DNA of 64,000 nt from Anabaena minutissima FACHB-250 (GCF_014697125.1 NZ_JACJRG010000018.1:1-64000), one strand, 5' to 3'; counted from the first letter of the stretch, positions 8,342 to 18,003 are shown. Notes: a model not told the origin generated them from the sequence alone. Translations and numbers: made by a program.

Positions 8342-8680
8342 TAGACTTCTGCAAAATACTATATATAAGAATAATTTACTGTGATATTTTCAGAGAAAAT
8401 GTCATCTAAGGCACAAAAACCTATATTCAGTACAATATAGCTCCGATCAGCACGTTCCCAGAGGGAAAGCGTAGCGTGTCGCAGAGAGAGGCTGCGCCAA
8501 CACCAGAAAATCCACATTGTTAATTATTTGATATTTTTACTTTTACGTTCTTCATGACTAGTTCAAGGAAACTAACTACTGAATGTGTCAATATTGTTAT
8601 GATTTCAGTAATTAGTAACTGCACTAAATATGTATCTGATGTTTAGTCAGTGAAAATACTTTTACAGGGGGAATACTCTA
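8342..8680. other. Intergenic region upstream of metK with a dispersed repeat
   Basis: Bases about 8455-8505 (AAAGCGTAGCGTGTCGCAGAGAGAGGCTGCGCC region) have the look of the GC-rich dispersed repeats of Nostocales, set in AT-rich sequence. The remainder should hold the metK promoter. No riboswitch of the SAM families could be recognised. The words AGACTTCTGCAAAAT at about 8344 recur near 22695. Confidence 0.45.
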
Positions 8681-9955
8681 TTGTCTCGACGCTACTTATT
8701 TACCTCCGAGTCAGTTACCGAAGGGCATCCTGATAAAATCTGTGATCAGATTTCTGACACGATTTTAGATACCTTACTCGCACAAGACCCCTCTAGCCGA
8801 GTTGCGGCTGAGGTAGTTGTCAACACTGGCTTAGTGCTAATCACAGGTGAAATCACCACCAAAGCCAACGTCAATTATGTGAATATCGCCCGGAAGAAAA
8901 TAGCGGAAATCGGCTACATTGATGCTGATAACGGCTTTTCTGCCAACAGTACCAGCGTGATTGTTGCTTTAGATGAACAATCTCCTGATATTGCCCAGGG
9001 TGTGAACACTGCTCAAGAAACTCGTCAGCAAGATAGTGAAGAACTATTTGACACTATTGGTGCTGGTGATCAAGGAATCATGTTTGGTTTTGCTTGCAAC
9101 GAAACCCCAGAACTGATGCCCTTACCTGTATGTCTAGCTCACCGCATCGCTCGCCGACTAGCCGCAGTGCGTAAAACTGGGGATTTGCCCTATCTCCGTC
9201 CTGATGGTAAAACCCAAGTTACCGTCACCTATGAAGACGGTCGCCCTGTTGGTATTGATACCATTCTGATTTCTACACAGCACACAGCCACCATCGGTAA
9301 TATAACTGATGAGGCAGCAGTCCAAGCGAAAATTAAACAAGACCTGTGGACTGCGGTAGTTGAACCTGTGTTTGGTGACATGGAAATTAAGCCCAGCCAA
9401 GAAACACGTTTTTTGGTCAACCCCACCGGAAAATTTGTCATTGGTGGCCCTCAAGGTGACTCTGGTTTGACGGGACGGAAAATTATTGTGGATACCTACG
9501 GTGGTTATTCACGACATGGTGGTGGTGCTTTTTCAGGCAAAGACCCCACGAAGGTAGACCGTTCAGCCGCCTACGCAGCTCGCTATGTGGCGAAAAATAT
9601 CGTCGCGGCTGGGTTGGCAGAAAAATGTGAAGTCCAGTTGAGTTATGCCATTGGTGTAGCGCGACCCGTGAGCATTTTTCTCGATACCTTTGGTACTGGC
9701 ACTGTCGATGATGAAACCTTGCTGGAACTAGTTAAACAGAACTTTGAACTACGTCCGGCTGGGATTATTCATACCTTCAACTTACGTAACTTACCAAGTG
9801 AACGAGGCGGACGTTTTTATCAGGACATCGCGGCTTACGGTCACTTTGGGCGGAATGACTTAGACTTGCCTTGGGAACGTACCGATAAGGCAGAATTTTT
9901 GAAGCAAGCCGCTAGTCATGCCATATCAGCTGCGATCGCGCAGGCTTTAAAGTAG
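8681..9955 (+). CDS. metK: S-adenosylmethionine synthetase
   Basis: MetK makes S-adenosylmethionine from methionine and ATP, feeding all methyltransferases and radical SAM enzymes, including ArsM and ArsS in this window. The 424-residue sequence has the family signatures EGHPDKICDQ near the N-terminus, GAGDQGIMFG in the middle and GGGAFSGKDPTKVDRS in the third domain. The start is a TTG (8681-8683): homologues begin at this point with S-R-R-Y-L-F, no in-frame ATG lies closer, and a GGGGG ribosome-binding site sits 9 bases upstream. A terminator-like hairpin follows the gene. Confidence 0.96.
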   Translation: MSRRYLFTSESVTEGHPDKICDQISDTILDTLLAQDPSSRVAAEVVVNTGLVLITGEITTKANVNYVNIARKKIAEIGYIDADNGFSANSTSVIVALDEQSPDIAQGVNTAQETRQQDSEELFDTIGAGDQGIMFGFACNETPELMPLPVCLAHRIARRLAAVRKTGDLPYLRPDGKTQVTVTYEDGRPVGIDTILISTQHTATIGNITDEAAVQAKIKQDLWTAVVEPVFGDMEIKPSQETRFLVNPTGKFVIGGPQGDSGLTGRKIIVDTYGGYSRHGGGAFSGKDPTKVDRSAAYAARYVAKNIVAAGLAEKCEVQLSYAIGVARPVSIFLDTFGTGTVDDETLLELVKQNFELRPAGIIHTFNLRNLPSERGGRFYQDIAAYGHFGRNDLDLPWERTDKAEFLKQAASHAISAAIAQALK

Positions 9956-9991
9956 ATCCCAATACTACTGAAAAAATGATTTAGTTATAAG

Positions 9992-10030
9992 CCCTCTGCT
10001 CAGGAACTTTCTGGGCAGTGGGTTTTCTTA
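9992..10030 (+). terminator. Putative terminator of metK
   Basis: CCCTCTGCTCAG pairs imperfectly with CTGGGCAGTGGG (one mismatch and one G-T wobble), followed by TTTTCTT. Position 37 bases after the stop fits transcription termination. Confidence 0.65.
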
Positions 10031-10682
10031 TAGAAATAGCAACCTAGTAATTTTTGGGAAAATAGAGTCAAGAGGTGATACTATTTGCTATGTGATAACT
10101 AGATTTATATCTAAAAAAGTTTCTCTCTTGTTAGTTAGTCAAGCTATTCTTGATTCTAGAGTAGAACTAGTTGAGTGAAAAAGTTCCCTGTCTGCGTTTT
10201 TGTCAGGATTCCTGTGCTGAATTGCTGGAAAGTTCTAGTAAAGTGAATTAGCCCTTTTGTACTTTTAAACATCTGCGACTATAGTGCTTGAAGATGTTGG
10301 TTGAGTTTAACAAAAGTGCTTTAGAGAACTAGCAAACATCAGTCGGGAGATCATGGAAATGCGTTAGATTAGAGTATCCCCATACTTTCAGACAAAATCT
10401 GATCTGCAAAAATAGAGGAGAATCAAAGGCACTTCTAGGAAAATGTTAGATTTGTCAACTACCGATTCATTAAGCACGATATCGCTGATACCAGCAAATA
10501 TTCGTGTAAAAATTCGTATCAAAACCACTTCAATGTCATGAAGTAATGCGAATTATCTAGAAGGTGATTTATTGCATTTGTTATAAGAGAAAATAATCTG
10601 AAGTATTGATCAATATTGGCAGTGGTTGTATAAGTAAGACTGATTTGGTGATTTTTGCGGTAGGGATAAGGAGATTTGAGGG
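10031..10682. other. Long intergenic region upstream of a sensor kinase
   Basis: No gene or recognisable RNA was found in these 650 bases. Short open frames (for example from 10443) lack ribosome-binding sites and protein-like composition. The kinase's ribosome-binding site AAGGAG lies at about 10667-10672. Confidence 0.45.
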
Positions 10683-12392
10683 ATGCAAACTCAACAGCCA
10701 ATCCCTGTGTACAGCAGTTTAGAAAGCGAAAAAGTGCCAGTAGAAGAGACATCCAACGATGAACTCCCGACTATAGAATTTCCCTCACGAGGGAAACTCA
10801 AAGCCAGTTCCTGGCGCATACATCAGAAAATTGGTTATGGATATTTTGTGGCGATTGGTATTGGCTTTTTCGGCTCACTCACGGGTTTGGTCATCGCCAA
10901 CTACTACCGTGGGAGAGAAATCAGGCAATTTAATCAAGCCCAGGAGCAACGACAACTACTGAGTGAGTATAAAGATGCAGTTATGGGCGCACAACTGCAT
11001 AGTTCTAAAATGGCAGCGTTATTAGAAGATCCCCAACGGCTACCAGCAAAAAAACAAGAATTTCTGAAAAATGTAGAGAAAGCTAAGAATTTAGAGCAAA
11101 AAATCGACCAATTTATTGATAAAAAACCTGAAACATTAGCGGCGACAACTACTAACTTACAGGCTCTATTACAAGATTACGCTTTTTACTTAAAATCGTA
11201 TGTTGACAAAATAGAAGTGGTTTTAAAGGAAAGTAATCAACAGCAGGTGAGTGTCACCAGAGACAAGCTGTTACAAATTATGCGTGGTCAAACAGCCATG
11301 CAACTAGACCAGCTATCAGAAAAATTAAGTAATATCCTTCAGACTGCGGAAGAGAAAGAACAATACAGACAGAGAGATGTAGAACAAGCCAAGGGAGTAG
11401 AGAGATTAATTGTAATGGTGAGTATGCTGGTGTCAGTAGCGATCGCCGCCATCATAGCATGGCGTACCAGTCGAGCGATCGCAGAACCAGTGATCATTGT
11501 CACCCAAGTCGCTGAACAAGTAGCACGGAAACACAATTTTGATTTACGCGCACCCGTCACCACCGAAGACGAAATTGGTTTATTAGCAAAATCTTTAAAT
11601 CATCTAATTGAGCGGGTATCAGAACGCACAAAAGAACTAGAACAAGCCAAAGAACAAGCCGAAGCCGCCAGCAAAGCCAAAAGTAGATTTTTAGCTAATG
11701 TTAGTCACGAATTACGCACACCCTTAAATGCAGTGATTGGCTTAAGCCAACTGCTACAAGATGATGCAACGGATCTCAATGTATCGGGAGACTTCATCAC
11801 TGACTTAGAAACTATCAACTCTGCTGGTAGACATCTACTAGAACTGATTAACGACATCCTTGACTTATCCAAAATTGAAGCCGAGAAAATGTCTCTTTAC
11901 CCAGAGACCTTTGAGATTGCTACGCTAATTAATAACGTTGTCCTCACAGTCAAACCAGCGATAGAAAAAAATGGCAATGTGTTAGCAGTGTATTGTGATG
12001 AACACTTAGGCTCAATGTACGCTGATCAAACCAGAATGAGGCAGGTATTGTTCAACCTATTAAGTAACGCTGCTAAATTTACTACTAACGGCAAGATAAC
12101 GCTAACAGTTAAGAATGACAGACAAGACAGCTCACCAGAAGCTCCCCTGGGCATGATTACTTTCAATATTAGCGATACAGGTATTGGGATGTCTCCCACA
12201 CAACAGCAACAATTATTTCAACCCTTTATCCAAGGTGATACCTCTACTACAAAAAAGTATGGCGGTACAGGACTGGGTTTAGCTATCAGTCGCCACTTTT
12301 GTCAGCTGATGGGCGGTGAAATTTTGGTGCAGAGTCAGATGGGAATTGGTTCTACTTTTATTGTTCACTTACCATTGACGGTGCAGGAGTAA
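10683..12392 (+). CDS. Membrane sensor histidine kinase (HAMP-HisKA-HATPase)
   Basis: This 569-residue kinase has a 50-residue cytoplasmic Pro/Glu-rich leader, a first membrane helix (about 51-74) and a roughly 165-residue extracytoplasmic region rich in Lys/Gln/Glu helices (likely a four-helix sensor). A second membrane helix (about 242-260) leads to a HAMP domain, a coiled coil, a HisKA domain with H342 in NVSHELRTPLNA, and a HATPase domain with the N box (N462), DTGIGMS and GGTGLGLAIS. It lacks a receiver domain, and no response regulator is adjacent, so its partner must be encoded elsewhere. A good AAGGAG site precedes the ATG. The stimulus is not evident; the helical sensor resembles chemoreceptor-type 4-helix modules. 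Confidence 0.9.
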   Translation: MQTQQPIPVYSSLESEKVPVEETSNDELPTIEFPSRGKLKASSWRIHQKIGYGYFVAIGIGFFGSLTGLVIANYYRGREIRQFNQAQEQRQLLSEYKDAVMGAQLHSSKMAALLEDPQRLPAKKQEFLKNVEKAKNLEQKIDQFIDKKPETLAATTTNLQALLQDYAFYLKSYVDKIEVVLKESNQQQVSVTRDKLLQIMRGQTAMQLDQLSEKLSNILQTAEEKEQYRQRDVEQAKGVERLIVMVSMLVSVAIAAIIAWRTSRAIAEPVIIVTQVAEQVARKHNFDLRAPVTTEDEIGLLAKSLNHLIERVSERTKELEQAKEQAEAASKAKSRFLANVSHELRTPLNAVIGLSQLLQDDATDLNVSGDFITDLETINSAGRHLLELINDILDLSKIEAEKMSLYPETFEIATLINNVVLTVKPAIEKNGNVLAVYCDEHLGSMYADQTRMRQVLFNLLSNAAKFTTNGKITLTVKNDRQDSSPEAPLGMITFNISDTGIGMSPTQQQQLFQPFIQGDTSTTKKYGGTGLGLAISRHFCQLMGGEILVQSQMGIGSTFIVHLPLTVQE

Positions 12393-12454
12393 ACTGGGAA
12401 TGGGGCATTGGGAGACAAGTTAGACAAGGGTACAAGGTATAGTAACTAATGACT

Positions 12455-12525
12455 AATGACGCTGGCGCGTAGCTTGCTTTGCTACGCAGGCGTAAGCCTA
12501 CTCCAGAGGAGTACAATTTTGAATT
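12455..12525. repeat. Dispersed palindromic repeat
   Basis: GCGTAGC (12467-12473) pairs with GCTACGC (12481-12487), followed by AGGCGTAAGCCTACTCCAGAGGAGTA with two further small palindromes (GGCGTAAGCC; CTCCAGAGGAG). This stacked-hairpin, GC-rich element is of the kind scattered between genes in Nostocales. It lies between the kinase and the helicase. Confidence 0.6.
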
Positions 12526-12579
12526 TTGAATTCCCCGCAGGGGTTGACCATTGACTAAGTTATCAGCACTCCTCACACC

Positions 12580-14901
12580 ATGACTACAAGCATCGACTTT
12601 CTCAGCCATCTTAACCCCAGCCAACGTCAAGCCGTGGAACATTACTGCGGACCTTTACTCGTTGTGGCTGGCGCGGGTTCTGGTAAAACACGCGCCTTAA
12701 CTTACCGAATTGCGAACTTGATTCTCAAACACCGTGTCGCGCCTGAAAATATTTTGGCGGTGACTTTTACTAACAAAGCCGCACGGGAGATGAAAGAACG
12801 GATTCAGAGGCTATTTGCTGAACAGTTGGCAATGGCAGAACATGGACAAAAGTTGGATTTACTGCCAGAATACGAACAAACTAAACTGCGATCGCGCGTT
12901 TATAAAACTACTATTAAAGACTTGTGGTGTGGTACTTTCCACAGTCTATTTTCGCGACTTCTCCGCTTTGATATTGAAAAATACCAAGATGAAAAAGGTA
13001 GAAAATGGGATAAAAATTTCTCTATCTTTGATGAATCTGATGTAATGAGTTTAATTAAAGAAATTGTCACTAAGCAATTAAATTTAGACGATAAAAAATT
13101 TGACCCCCGTTCTGTACGTTACGCCATTAGTAACGCTAAAAACCAAGGGTTCTCTCCACAAGAATTAGAGCAAGAACAACCGAATTATCGCGGGCGAGTT
13201 ATAGCTAATGTCTATAATCTTTATCAAGATAGGCTTTCTCAAAATAATGCCCTAGACTTTGATGATTTAATTCTGATTCCTACTAGATTATTTCAGCAAA
13301 ATGAGCAGGTTTTGGGTTATTGGCATCGCAAATTTTGCCATGTTCTTGTAGATGAATATCAAGATACCAACCGCACTCAATATGACCTGATTCGCCTGTT
13401 AGCAACTAATGGCGAAGAGCAAAAGACTGAATGGAATTGGCAGAATCGCTCAGTTTTTGTTGTAGGTGATGCTGACCAATCTATTTATAGTTTTAGAATG
13501 GCAGATTTCACCATTCTATTAGAATTTCAAAATGACTTTGGTGATGCTTTAGCTGATGAAGATACACGCACAATGGTGAAGTTAGAAGAAAACTATCGCT
13601 CTTGTGAAAACATTCTACAAGCTGCCAATGAACTAATTGAAAATAACACCCAACGCATTGATAAAGTCCTCAAGCCTACGAGGGGTGCAGGTGAGCAAAT
13701 TTATTGCCACAAAGCAGATGATGAACTAGCTGAAGCTGATTTTGTAATTAGACAAATTCGCAGCTTAGAACATCAACATCCTGAATTGGATTGGGGTAGT
13801 TTTGCCATTCTTTATCGTACCAACGCCCAATCTCGCCCCTTTGAAGAACAGTTAGTCAGGAATCAAATTCCTTATACAGTTGTCGGCGGGATGAAATTTT
13901 ATGACCGTAAAGAAATTAAAGATGTCTTAGCTTATTTAAGAGCGATCGCTAACCCAGCAGATACAGTTAGTTTGTTAAGAGTTATTAATACACCCCGGCG
14001 TGGTATTGGTAAAGCCACTATGGATAATTTAATCAATGCTTCCCAGCAATTAAACACAACATTATGGGAAATATTGAGTGATGAAACCTCAGTCAATACT
14101 TTAGCTGGACGTTCTGCCAAATCTGTTAACAACTTTGCTAAGATGATTAACCGTTGGCAAGGAGAAATAGCCACAGTTCCCGTTTCGGAGATGGTAACGG
14201 GAATTTTAGAAGATTCTGGTTACGTGCAAGACTTACAAAATCAAGGAACAGACGAAGCCGAAGATAGAATCCAAAACGTCCAAGAACTTTACAACGCTGT
14301 ACTGCAATTTCAAGAAGAAAATGAAGATGTTTCTTTAACAGCCTTCTTGCAAAGTACCGCCCTCAGTTCTGATTTAGATAACTTAAAAGAAGGACAAACA
14401 GCCGTTTCTTTGATGACATTACACGCTTCTAAAGGCTTGGAGTTTCCCGTTGTCTTCTTGGTGGGATTAGAACAGGGACTATTCCCCAATTACCGTTCCA
14501 TGAACGACCCAGCCGCCTTAGAAGAAGAACGCCGCCTGTGTTACGTCGGGATTACCCGCGCCCAAGAGAGACTACACTTATCCTTCGCCCGTGAACGCCG
14601 CTTGTATGGTTCACGAGAACCCGCCATGCGATCGCAATTTCTCGACGAATTACCCCCAGAATTATTAGCAAATCCCGGACAAAAGCGGCAAACTTACACC
14701 AAAACTTCTGCAACCAATGGGAAGCAAGCTGCTAATCAGGATTGGCGAGTAGGTGAGCGAGTTTTACACAAAAGTTTTGGTCTTGGTGAAATAACTCACA
14801 TTTTTGGCGAAGGGAATAAGGTATCTGTAGCAGTTAAATTCGCAAGCTTGGGACAAAAGATTATTGACCCTAGAGTAGCACAGTTGCAAAAGATGGACTG
14901 A
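12580..14901 (+). CDS. pcrA: ATP-dependent DNA helicase, PcrA/UvrD type
   Basis: This superfamily 1A 3'-5' helicase acts in nucleotide-excision and mismatch repair and in clearing recombination and replication blocks. The 773 residues contain the Q motif (LNPSQRQAV, 11-19), Walker A GAGSGKT (31-37), Walker B DEYQDTN (about 258-264), GDADQSIYSFR (motif III), ENYRS (IV), HASKGLEFPVVF (V) and YVGITRAQERL (VI). The C-terminal 50 residues (VGERVLHKSFGLGEI...) form the Tudor-like domain typical of PcrA, which binds RNA polymerase. The ATG used is directly ahead of the Q motif. It is a single gene; a hairpin at 14920-14947 may end the transcript. Confidence 0.93.
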   Translation: MTTSIDFLSHLNPSQRQAVEHYCGPLLVVAGAGSGKTRALTYRIANLILKHRVAPENILAVTFTNKAAREMKERIQRLFAEQLAMAEHGQKLDLLPEYEQTKLRSRVYKTTIKDLWCGTFHSLFSRLLRFDIEKYQDEKGRKWDKNFSIFDESDVMSLIKEIVTKQLNLDDKKFDPRSVRYAISNAKNQGFSPQELEQEQPNYRGRVIANVYNLYQDRLSQNNALDFDDLILIPTRLFQQNEQVLGYWHRKFCHVLVDEYQDTNRTQYDLIRLLATNGEEQKTEWNWQNRSVFVVGDADQSIYSFRMADFTILLEFQNDFGDALADEDTRTMVKLEENYRSCENILQAANELIENNTQRIDKVLKPTRGAGEQIYCHKADDELAEADFVIRQIRSLEHQHPELDWGSFAILYRTNAQSRPFEEQLVRNQIPYTVVGGMKFYDRKEIKDVLAYLRAIANPADTVSLLRVINTPRRGIGKATMDNLINASQQLNTTLWEILSDETSVNTLAGRSAKSVNNFAKMINRWQGEIATVPVSEMVTGILEDSGYVQDLQNQGTDEAEDRIQNVQELYNAVLQFQEENEDVSLTAFLQSTALSSDLDNLKEGQTAVSLMTLHASKGLEFPVVFLVGLEQGLFPNYRSMNDPAALEEERRLCYVGITRAQERLHLSFARERRLYGSREPAMRSQFLDELPPELLANPGQKRQTYTKTSATNGKQAANQDWRVGERVLHKSFGLGEITHIFGEGNKVSVAVKFASLGQKIIDPRVAQLQKMD

Positions 14902-14919
14902 TATTCAATCGTAGTCAAA

Positions 14920-14947
14920 GTAGAGACGCAATAAATCGCGTCTCTAC
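14920..14947. terminator. Hairpin GTAGAGACGC / GCGTCTCTAC
   Basis: A perfect 10-bp stem (14920-14929 with 14938-14947) and an 8-base loop lie 19 bases after the helicase stop. The same GTAGAGAC word family recurs as an imperfect hairpin at 18288-18316, so it may be a dispersed repeat used as a terminator. No clear T-tract follows. Confidence 0.55.
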
Positions 14948-15377
14948 AGTTTCTAATAAGTCTTTTGTGCAGAATGCTGCACGGCTTCTACATTAATATT
15001 GAGTCGAAGTTACACAGAAAATATTAGTTGATAATTAAATTACTAAAACTTGATATATTCATGTTTTCAATTTATTAAAAAATCGAATGTATGATTATTA
15101 ATAATAAATGATTGCTGATTGCCATAGCCTATCTTTAAAAAATCATAAATATCTCCAAAACAAGATAATCGCTATTATTTTCCGGGATTGGCATAACTGA
15201 AATTGAAATAAACTATAGAACGAAGAATTAATCTGTCTGCCTCAACAAATCTGCGTAAATCCTGACTTTAGCTAGATTGCAATTCAAAACACTCTACAGT
15301 CCCCAAACATCAAGTTTCATGTTTTGAATCTTGTATTTTCAGTGATCCGAAGTTTAGGAATTGATGACTTTAGCAAT
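14948..15377. other. AT-rich intergenic region upstream of the L,D-transpeptidase
   Basis: About 430 very AT-rich bases with no supported gene. The first 54 bases of the downstream long reading frame (TTG start at 15324) are counted here, because the start at 15378 is preferred. Nothing else could be identified. Confidence 0.4.
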
Positions 15378-15917
15378 ATGCAAAACTGGATTCGCAGTAC
15401 CGGAAGACATTGCTTAGGAAAATTCTCTCCTGGTGCAGTAATAATAATGGCGGCTTTGCTGTCTTGGTTGCCGCCAACGGCAGCTGATACCAATCCACCC
15501 AAGACCGTAGCTGCATCAGTTAATGACAGCAGTATTAGTACATCGGATATTCAACAGATATCTCAATCTCGGCGGATTGTGATTGACTTATCGGCACAAC
15601 GTTTATTTGCTTGGGAAGGGAATAAACTGGTGTATTCCTTTCGTGTGTCTACAGGAAAACGTTCCACTCCTACACCTACAGGCAAATTTACGATTAATTC
15701 CAAATATCGTATTAACAGGATGCGAGGCCGTGGCTACGATATTCCAGATGTCCCTTATGCTATGTATTTTCACAAAGGCTATGCTATTCACGGAGCTTAT
15801 TGGCATAACCGCTTTGGCACTCCCGTTAGTCGTGGTTGTGTGAATTTACCAGTTAAACAAGCCCGCAAGCTTTACGATTGGGCTGCTAATGGGACTGTGG
15901 TAGTAGTGCGGAAATAG
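15378..15917 (+). CDS. L,D-transpeptidase (YkuD family), membrane-anchored or secreted
   Basis: YkuD enzymes cross-link peptidoglycan stems (3-3 links) or attach proteins to the wall, working in the periplasm. The protein has a hydrophobic segment (about residues 18-32, VIIMAALLSWLPPTAA) serving as signal or anchor, a Ser-rich linker, then a complete YkuD domain. The domain runs from IVIDLSAQRLFAWEG to the catalytic motif HGAYWHNRFGTPVSRGC with its nucleophile Cys. I prefer the ATG at 15378 (179 residues) over a TTG at 15324 that adds 18 residues before the signal sequence. No partner gene is adjacent; the next genes run convergently. Confidence 0.88.
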   Translation: MQNWIRSTGRHCLGKFSPGAVIIMAALLSWLPPTAADTNPPKTVAASVNDSSISTSDIQQISQSRRIVIDLSAQRLFAWEGNKLVYSFRVSTGKRSTPTPTGKFTINSKYRINRMRGRGYDIPDVPYAMYFHKGYAIHGAYWHNRFGTPVSRGCVNLPVKQARKLYDWAANGTVVVVRK

Positions 15918-15923
15918 TTGTTT

Positions 15924-15957
15924 TGGTAATGGGTAATCAAACAATTACCCATTACCA
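15924..15957. terminator. Hairpin terminator after the L,D-transpeptidase
   Basis: TGGTAATGGGTAAT (15924-15937) pairs perfectly with 15944-15957 around a 6-base loop, seven bases after the stop codon. T runs flank it on the left and right, so it may work in both directions. Confidence 0.7.
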
Positions 15958-16032
15958 TTTGAATAGTATCAAAATAGCGATGGGCTATACCCCGCCTTTC
16001 CTGCGGAACACTTCGCGAACGGCGATTCGCAA

Positions 16033-17154
16033 TTATCGTACTATCCAATTTACTGCCTGTGCTTCGGTAATATCTGGTACTTCTAAACGATTCTTCATTT
16101 TATAGAGTACCTTTTCTGGTAACTTGGCAGGGCGATCGCGATTTCTTTTGAGTAGTTCCTCCCAAGGTGCTTCTAAGTAAACAATGCGAATCTTGGCTTG
16201 ATAATTGGCAAACTGACGTATAAGTGAACCTCTCAGTTGGCGACTGATGTTGGTGGCGTTCCACACAAAAGATTTTCCAGTTCGCATATAGTCTTTAGCT
16301 AGGGCTTTGGCTGCATTCACCACTGCTCCTTGGTCTTCGTCAGGTGCAATCCTCATGGTGTTTCTGAGTTCATCTAGAGAAATTACTGCCCAGTCGGGTA
16401 TATTTTCCTGAATCCAGGTGTCTTTCCCTGCACCCGGTAATCCTGACATCATCACTACTTCAAACCGTGTATCATCGTAGGCTGCATAGTCTGCGTTGCC
16501 ATTTTCTTTTTGAAAATAAATAAACCGACTGTGATCTGAGCGAAAGGTGCGCGGCTGGTGAAAGCAGTGATTTTCTTGAGCATATTCCCGAAAAAATACA
16601 ATCCGTTCCAATAACTGGGCTTGATCGTCGCAATATCGCCCCCGGACATCGGCTTCGGCTAGCAAACTCAGCATATCGCAACGGATGATTTGACTAGTTT
16701 TGATCACTGCTTTTTCGGGGTTGGGTTTGTCCCAAAACCACAGAGGTAAGCTACCGTATTTCACCAAAGCCACAACCGCCACCCGTTCGCGGAATGGGAC
16801 TTGCAAATCCCAGAGAATTTGCTGCGCCATCTTTGCACCTTGGAGGACGTGACCTTTAGAGGAGATAGTACCATCGGTTTCGATGAGGGTAGCGGCTGGT
16901 TTAGCGACATCATGCAGCAAAGCCGCCACAAATAAAACTGAGCGTTCTGTAACTGGTAAGGCTCGCCATTTTGGTAATGCTACTAATGCCTCACATACTA
17001 ATTTCGTATGGATGAGGACATTACCCTCTGCATGGTAACGTGGGTCTTGGGGACAATCTGCAAGCGATCGCAACCAATCAAATTCTGTTTCTAATGTGCG
17101 CCAATCTATTGTCCAGTTGTTTGCATCTGGGCAATGAGGAAAAATCCAACTCAT
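16033..17154 (-). CDS. HD-Pnk: bifunctional HD phosphoesterase / 5'-OH polynucleotide kinase
   Basis: This 373-residue protein joins an N-terminal HD domain to a C-terminal P-loop kinase. The HD residues visible are H49 (VLIHTK), H81-D82 (ALLHDVAKP), H102 (KGHVLQ) and D169 (AEADVRGR). The kinase has the P-loop GLPGAGKDT (238-246), D261 in SLDELR as the likely general base, NATNISR, and an Arg-rich lid (RNRDRPAKLP). The same order is known in the Runella HD-Pnk enzyme, which removes 2',3'-phosphates and phosphorylates 5'-OH ends of RNA or DNA. It lies 66 bases downstream of an RNA ligase on the same strand with no terminator between, so the two form an end-healing and sealing cassette. Assignment by architecture; activity is inferred. 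Confidence 0.88.
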   Translation of the reverse strand: MSWIFPHCPDANNWTIDWRTLETEFDWLRSLADCPQDPRYHAEGNVLIHTKLVCEALVALPKWRALPVTERSVLFVAALLHDVAKPAATLIETDGTISSKGHVLQGAKMAQQILWDLQVPFRERVAVVALVKYGSLPLWFWDKPNPEKAVIKTSQIIRCDMLSLLAEADVRGRYCDDQAQLLERIVFFREYAQENHCFHQPRTFRSDHSRFIYFQKENGNADYAAYDDTRFEVVMMSGLPGAGKDTWIQENIPDWAVISLDELRNTMRIAPDEDQGAVVNAAKALAKDYMRTGKSFVWNATNISRQLRGSLIRQFANYQAKIRIVYLEAPWEELLKRNRDRPAKLPEKVLYKMKNRLEVPDITEAQAVNWIVR

Positions 17155-17220
17155 ATTGCCATCCTCAATTAATAGTAATATTTGTTCGTAGTCAGGACTT
17201 TAGTCCTCAAAACAAACAAG

Positions 17221-18003
17221 TCAAAATAACTCGACACTAGAACGTAGTCGATTAGGGATAATCGGGCGGTTCAGCCAATGACCATCAGACTGTTGAATGG
17301 TAGTTAAAAAGCTGGAACGCACATATTTATAGCGTCCTGTCACCATATCTCCTGGTTCGACTTTGATGTATAAACCTTCCATCAAAGCACTTTGGTCAGT
17401 TTGCTTAAGTGAACGTTCTACATCTAATCCCTGTTCTTGACAAACTTGACAAAAATTTTCTAAATATCCAGAGGTTTGATAATGAGACTCACTCAATAAC
17501 CCCAAGAGTTGTTTGTAAGATTGTAGTTTGCCAGTAAATAAAACCGGTACAGAAACCAGTGGTAGTCCTGCTAGTAGCTGCTGGCGGCGTTTGGTGCTAA
17601 GAAATACTTGTGTTTCTAAATCCAGCACATCGTACTCTAAAAAGTAGTGGGGTAAAGCATCGTAAAAAACCGTGTGCTTGGCATATAGCCATTCACCAAA
17701 GAGAATAAAACGACTCCCTAAAACTTCCCAAAACGCGCCTGCGTGGGTATGCGCCCACTGCTTAAACAGGTTAAAATGCTTTTCTCTCGCACCACCTGTT
17801 AAATAGTGTCCCCGGCTTTGCAGTCGGAGTTGTCCATCCACAGTAAAACTGATAGCCGCGTTTGCACCATCCACTTTTTCTTCAACTACTACATACTGTT
17901 CTTTGATAGTTGCGAAAGGGATACTATCTAGGTCTTCATCCCCAGGCTGCGATCGCGAACCCTGAATGTGAGGGGTTCGCGGATATTTATAGATTTGTTC
18001 CAT
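17221..18003 (-). CDS. RNA ligase (nucleotidyltransferase fold)
   Basis: This 260-residue protein shows the motifs of ATP-dependent RNA ligases: motif I EKVDGANA with the adenylylated K43, motif III FGEWLYAKH (E104), motif IV EGLYIK (E209-K214) and motif V GRYKYVR (K226). The short N-terminal YKYPRTPHIQGS stretch and compact C-terminus suggest a minimal ligase that may lack a large accessory domain. It would join 3'-OH to 5'-phosphate ends, which the downstream HD-Pnk can create. The ATG follows an AAGG-like sequence. Family known: T4 Rnl2/DraRnl-like ligases. Whether the natural substrate is tRNA, mRNA or a nicked duplex is not visible. Confidence 0.88.
   Translation of the reverse strand: MEQIYKYPRTPHIQGSRSQPGDEDLDSIPFATIKEQYVVVEEKVDGANAAISFTVDGQLRLQSRGHYLTGGAREKHFNLFKQWAHTHAGAFWEVLGSRFILFGEWLYAKHTVFYDALPHYFLEYDVLDLETQVFLSTKRRQQLLAGLPLVSVPVLFTGKLQSYKQLLGLLSESHYQTSGYLENFCQVCQEQGLDVERSLKQTDQSALMEGLYIKVEPGDMVTGRYKYVRSSFLTTIQQSDGHWLNRPIIPNRLRSSVELF

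Noticed and set aside
8284..8680. Possible SAM riboswitch before metK
   Set aside because: No recognisable SAM-I/II/III/IV core (such as the paired GA/kink-turn elements) could be seen; the region has a terminator and a dispersed repeat instead.
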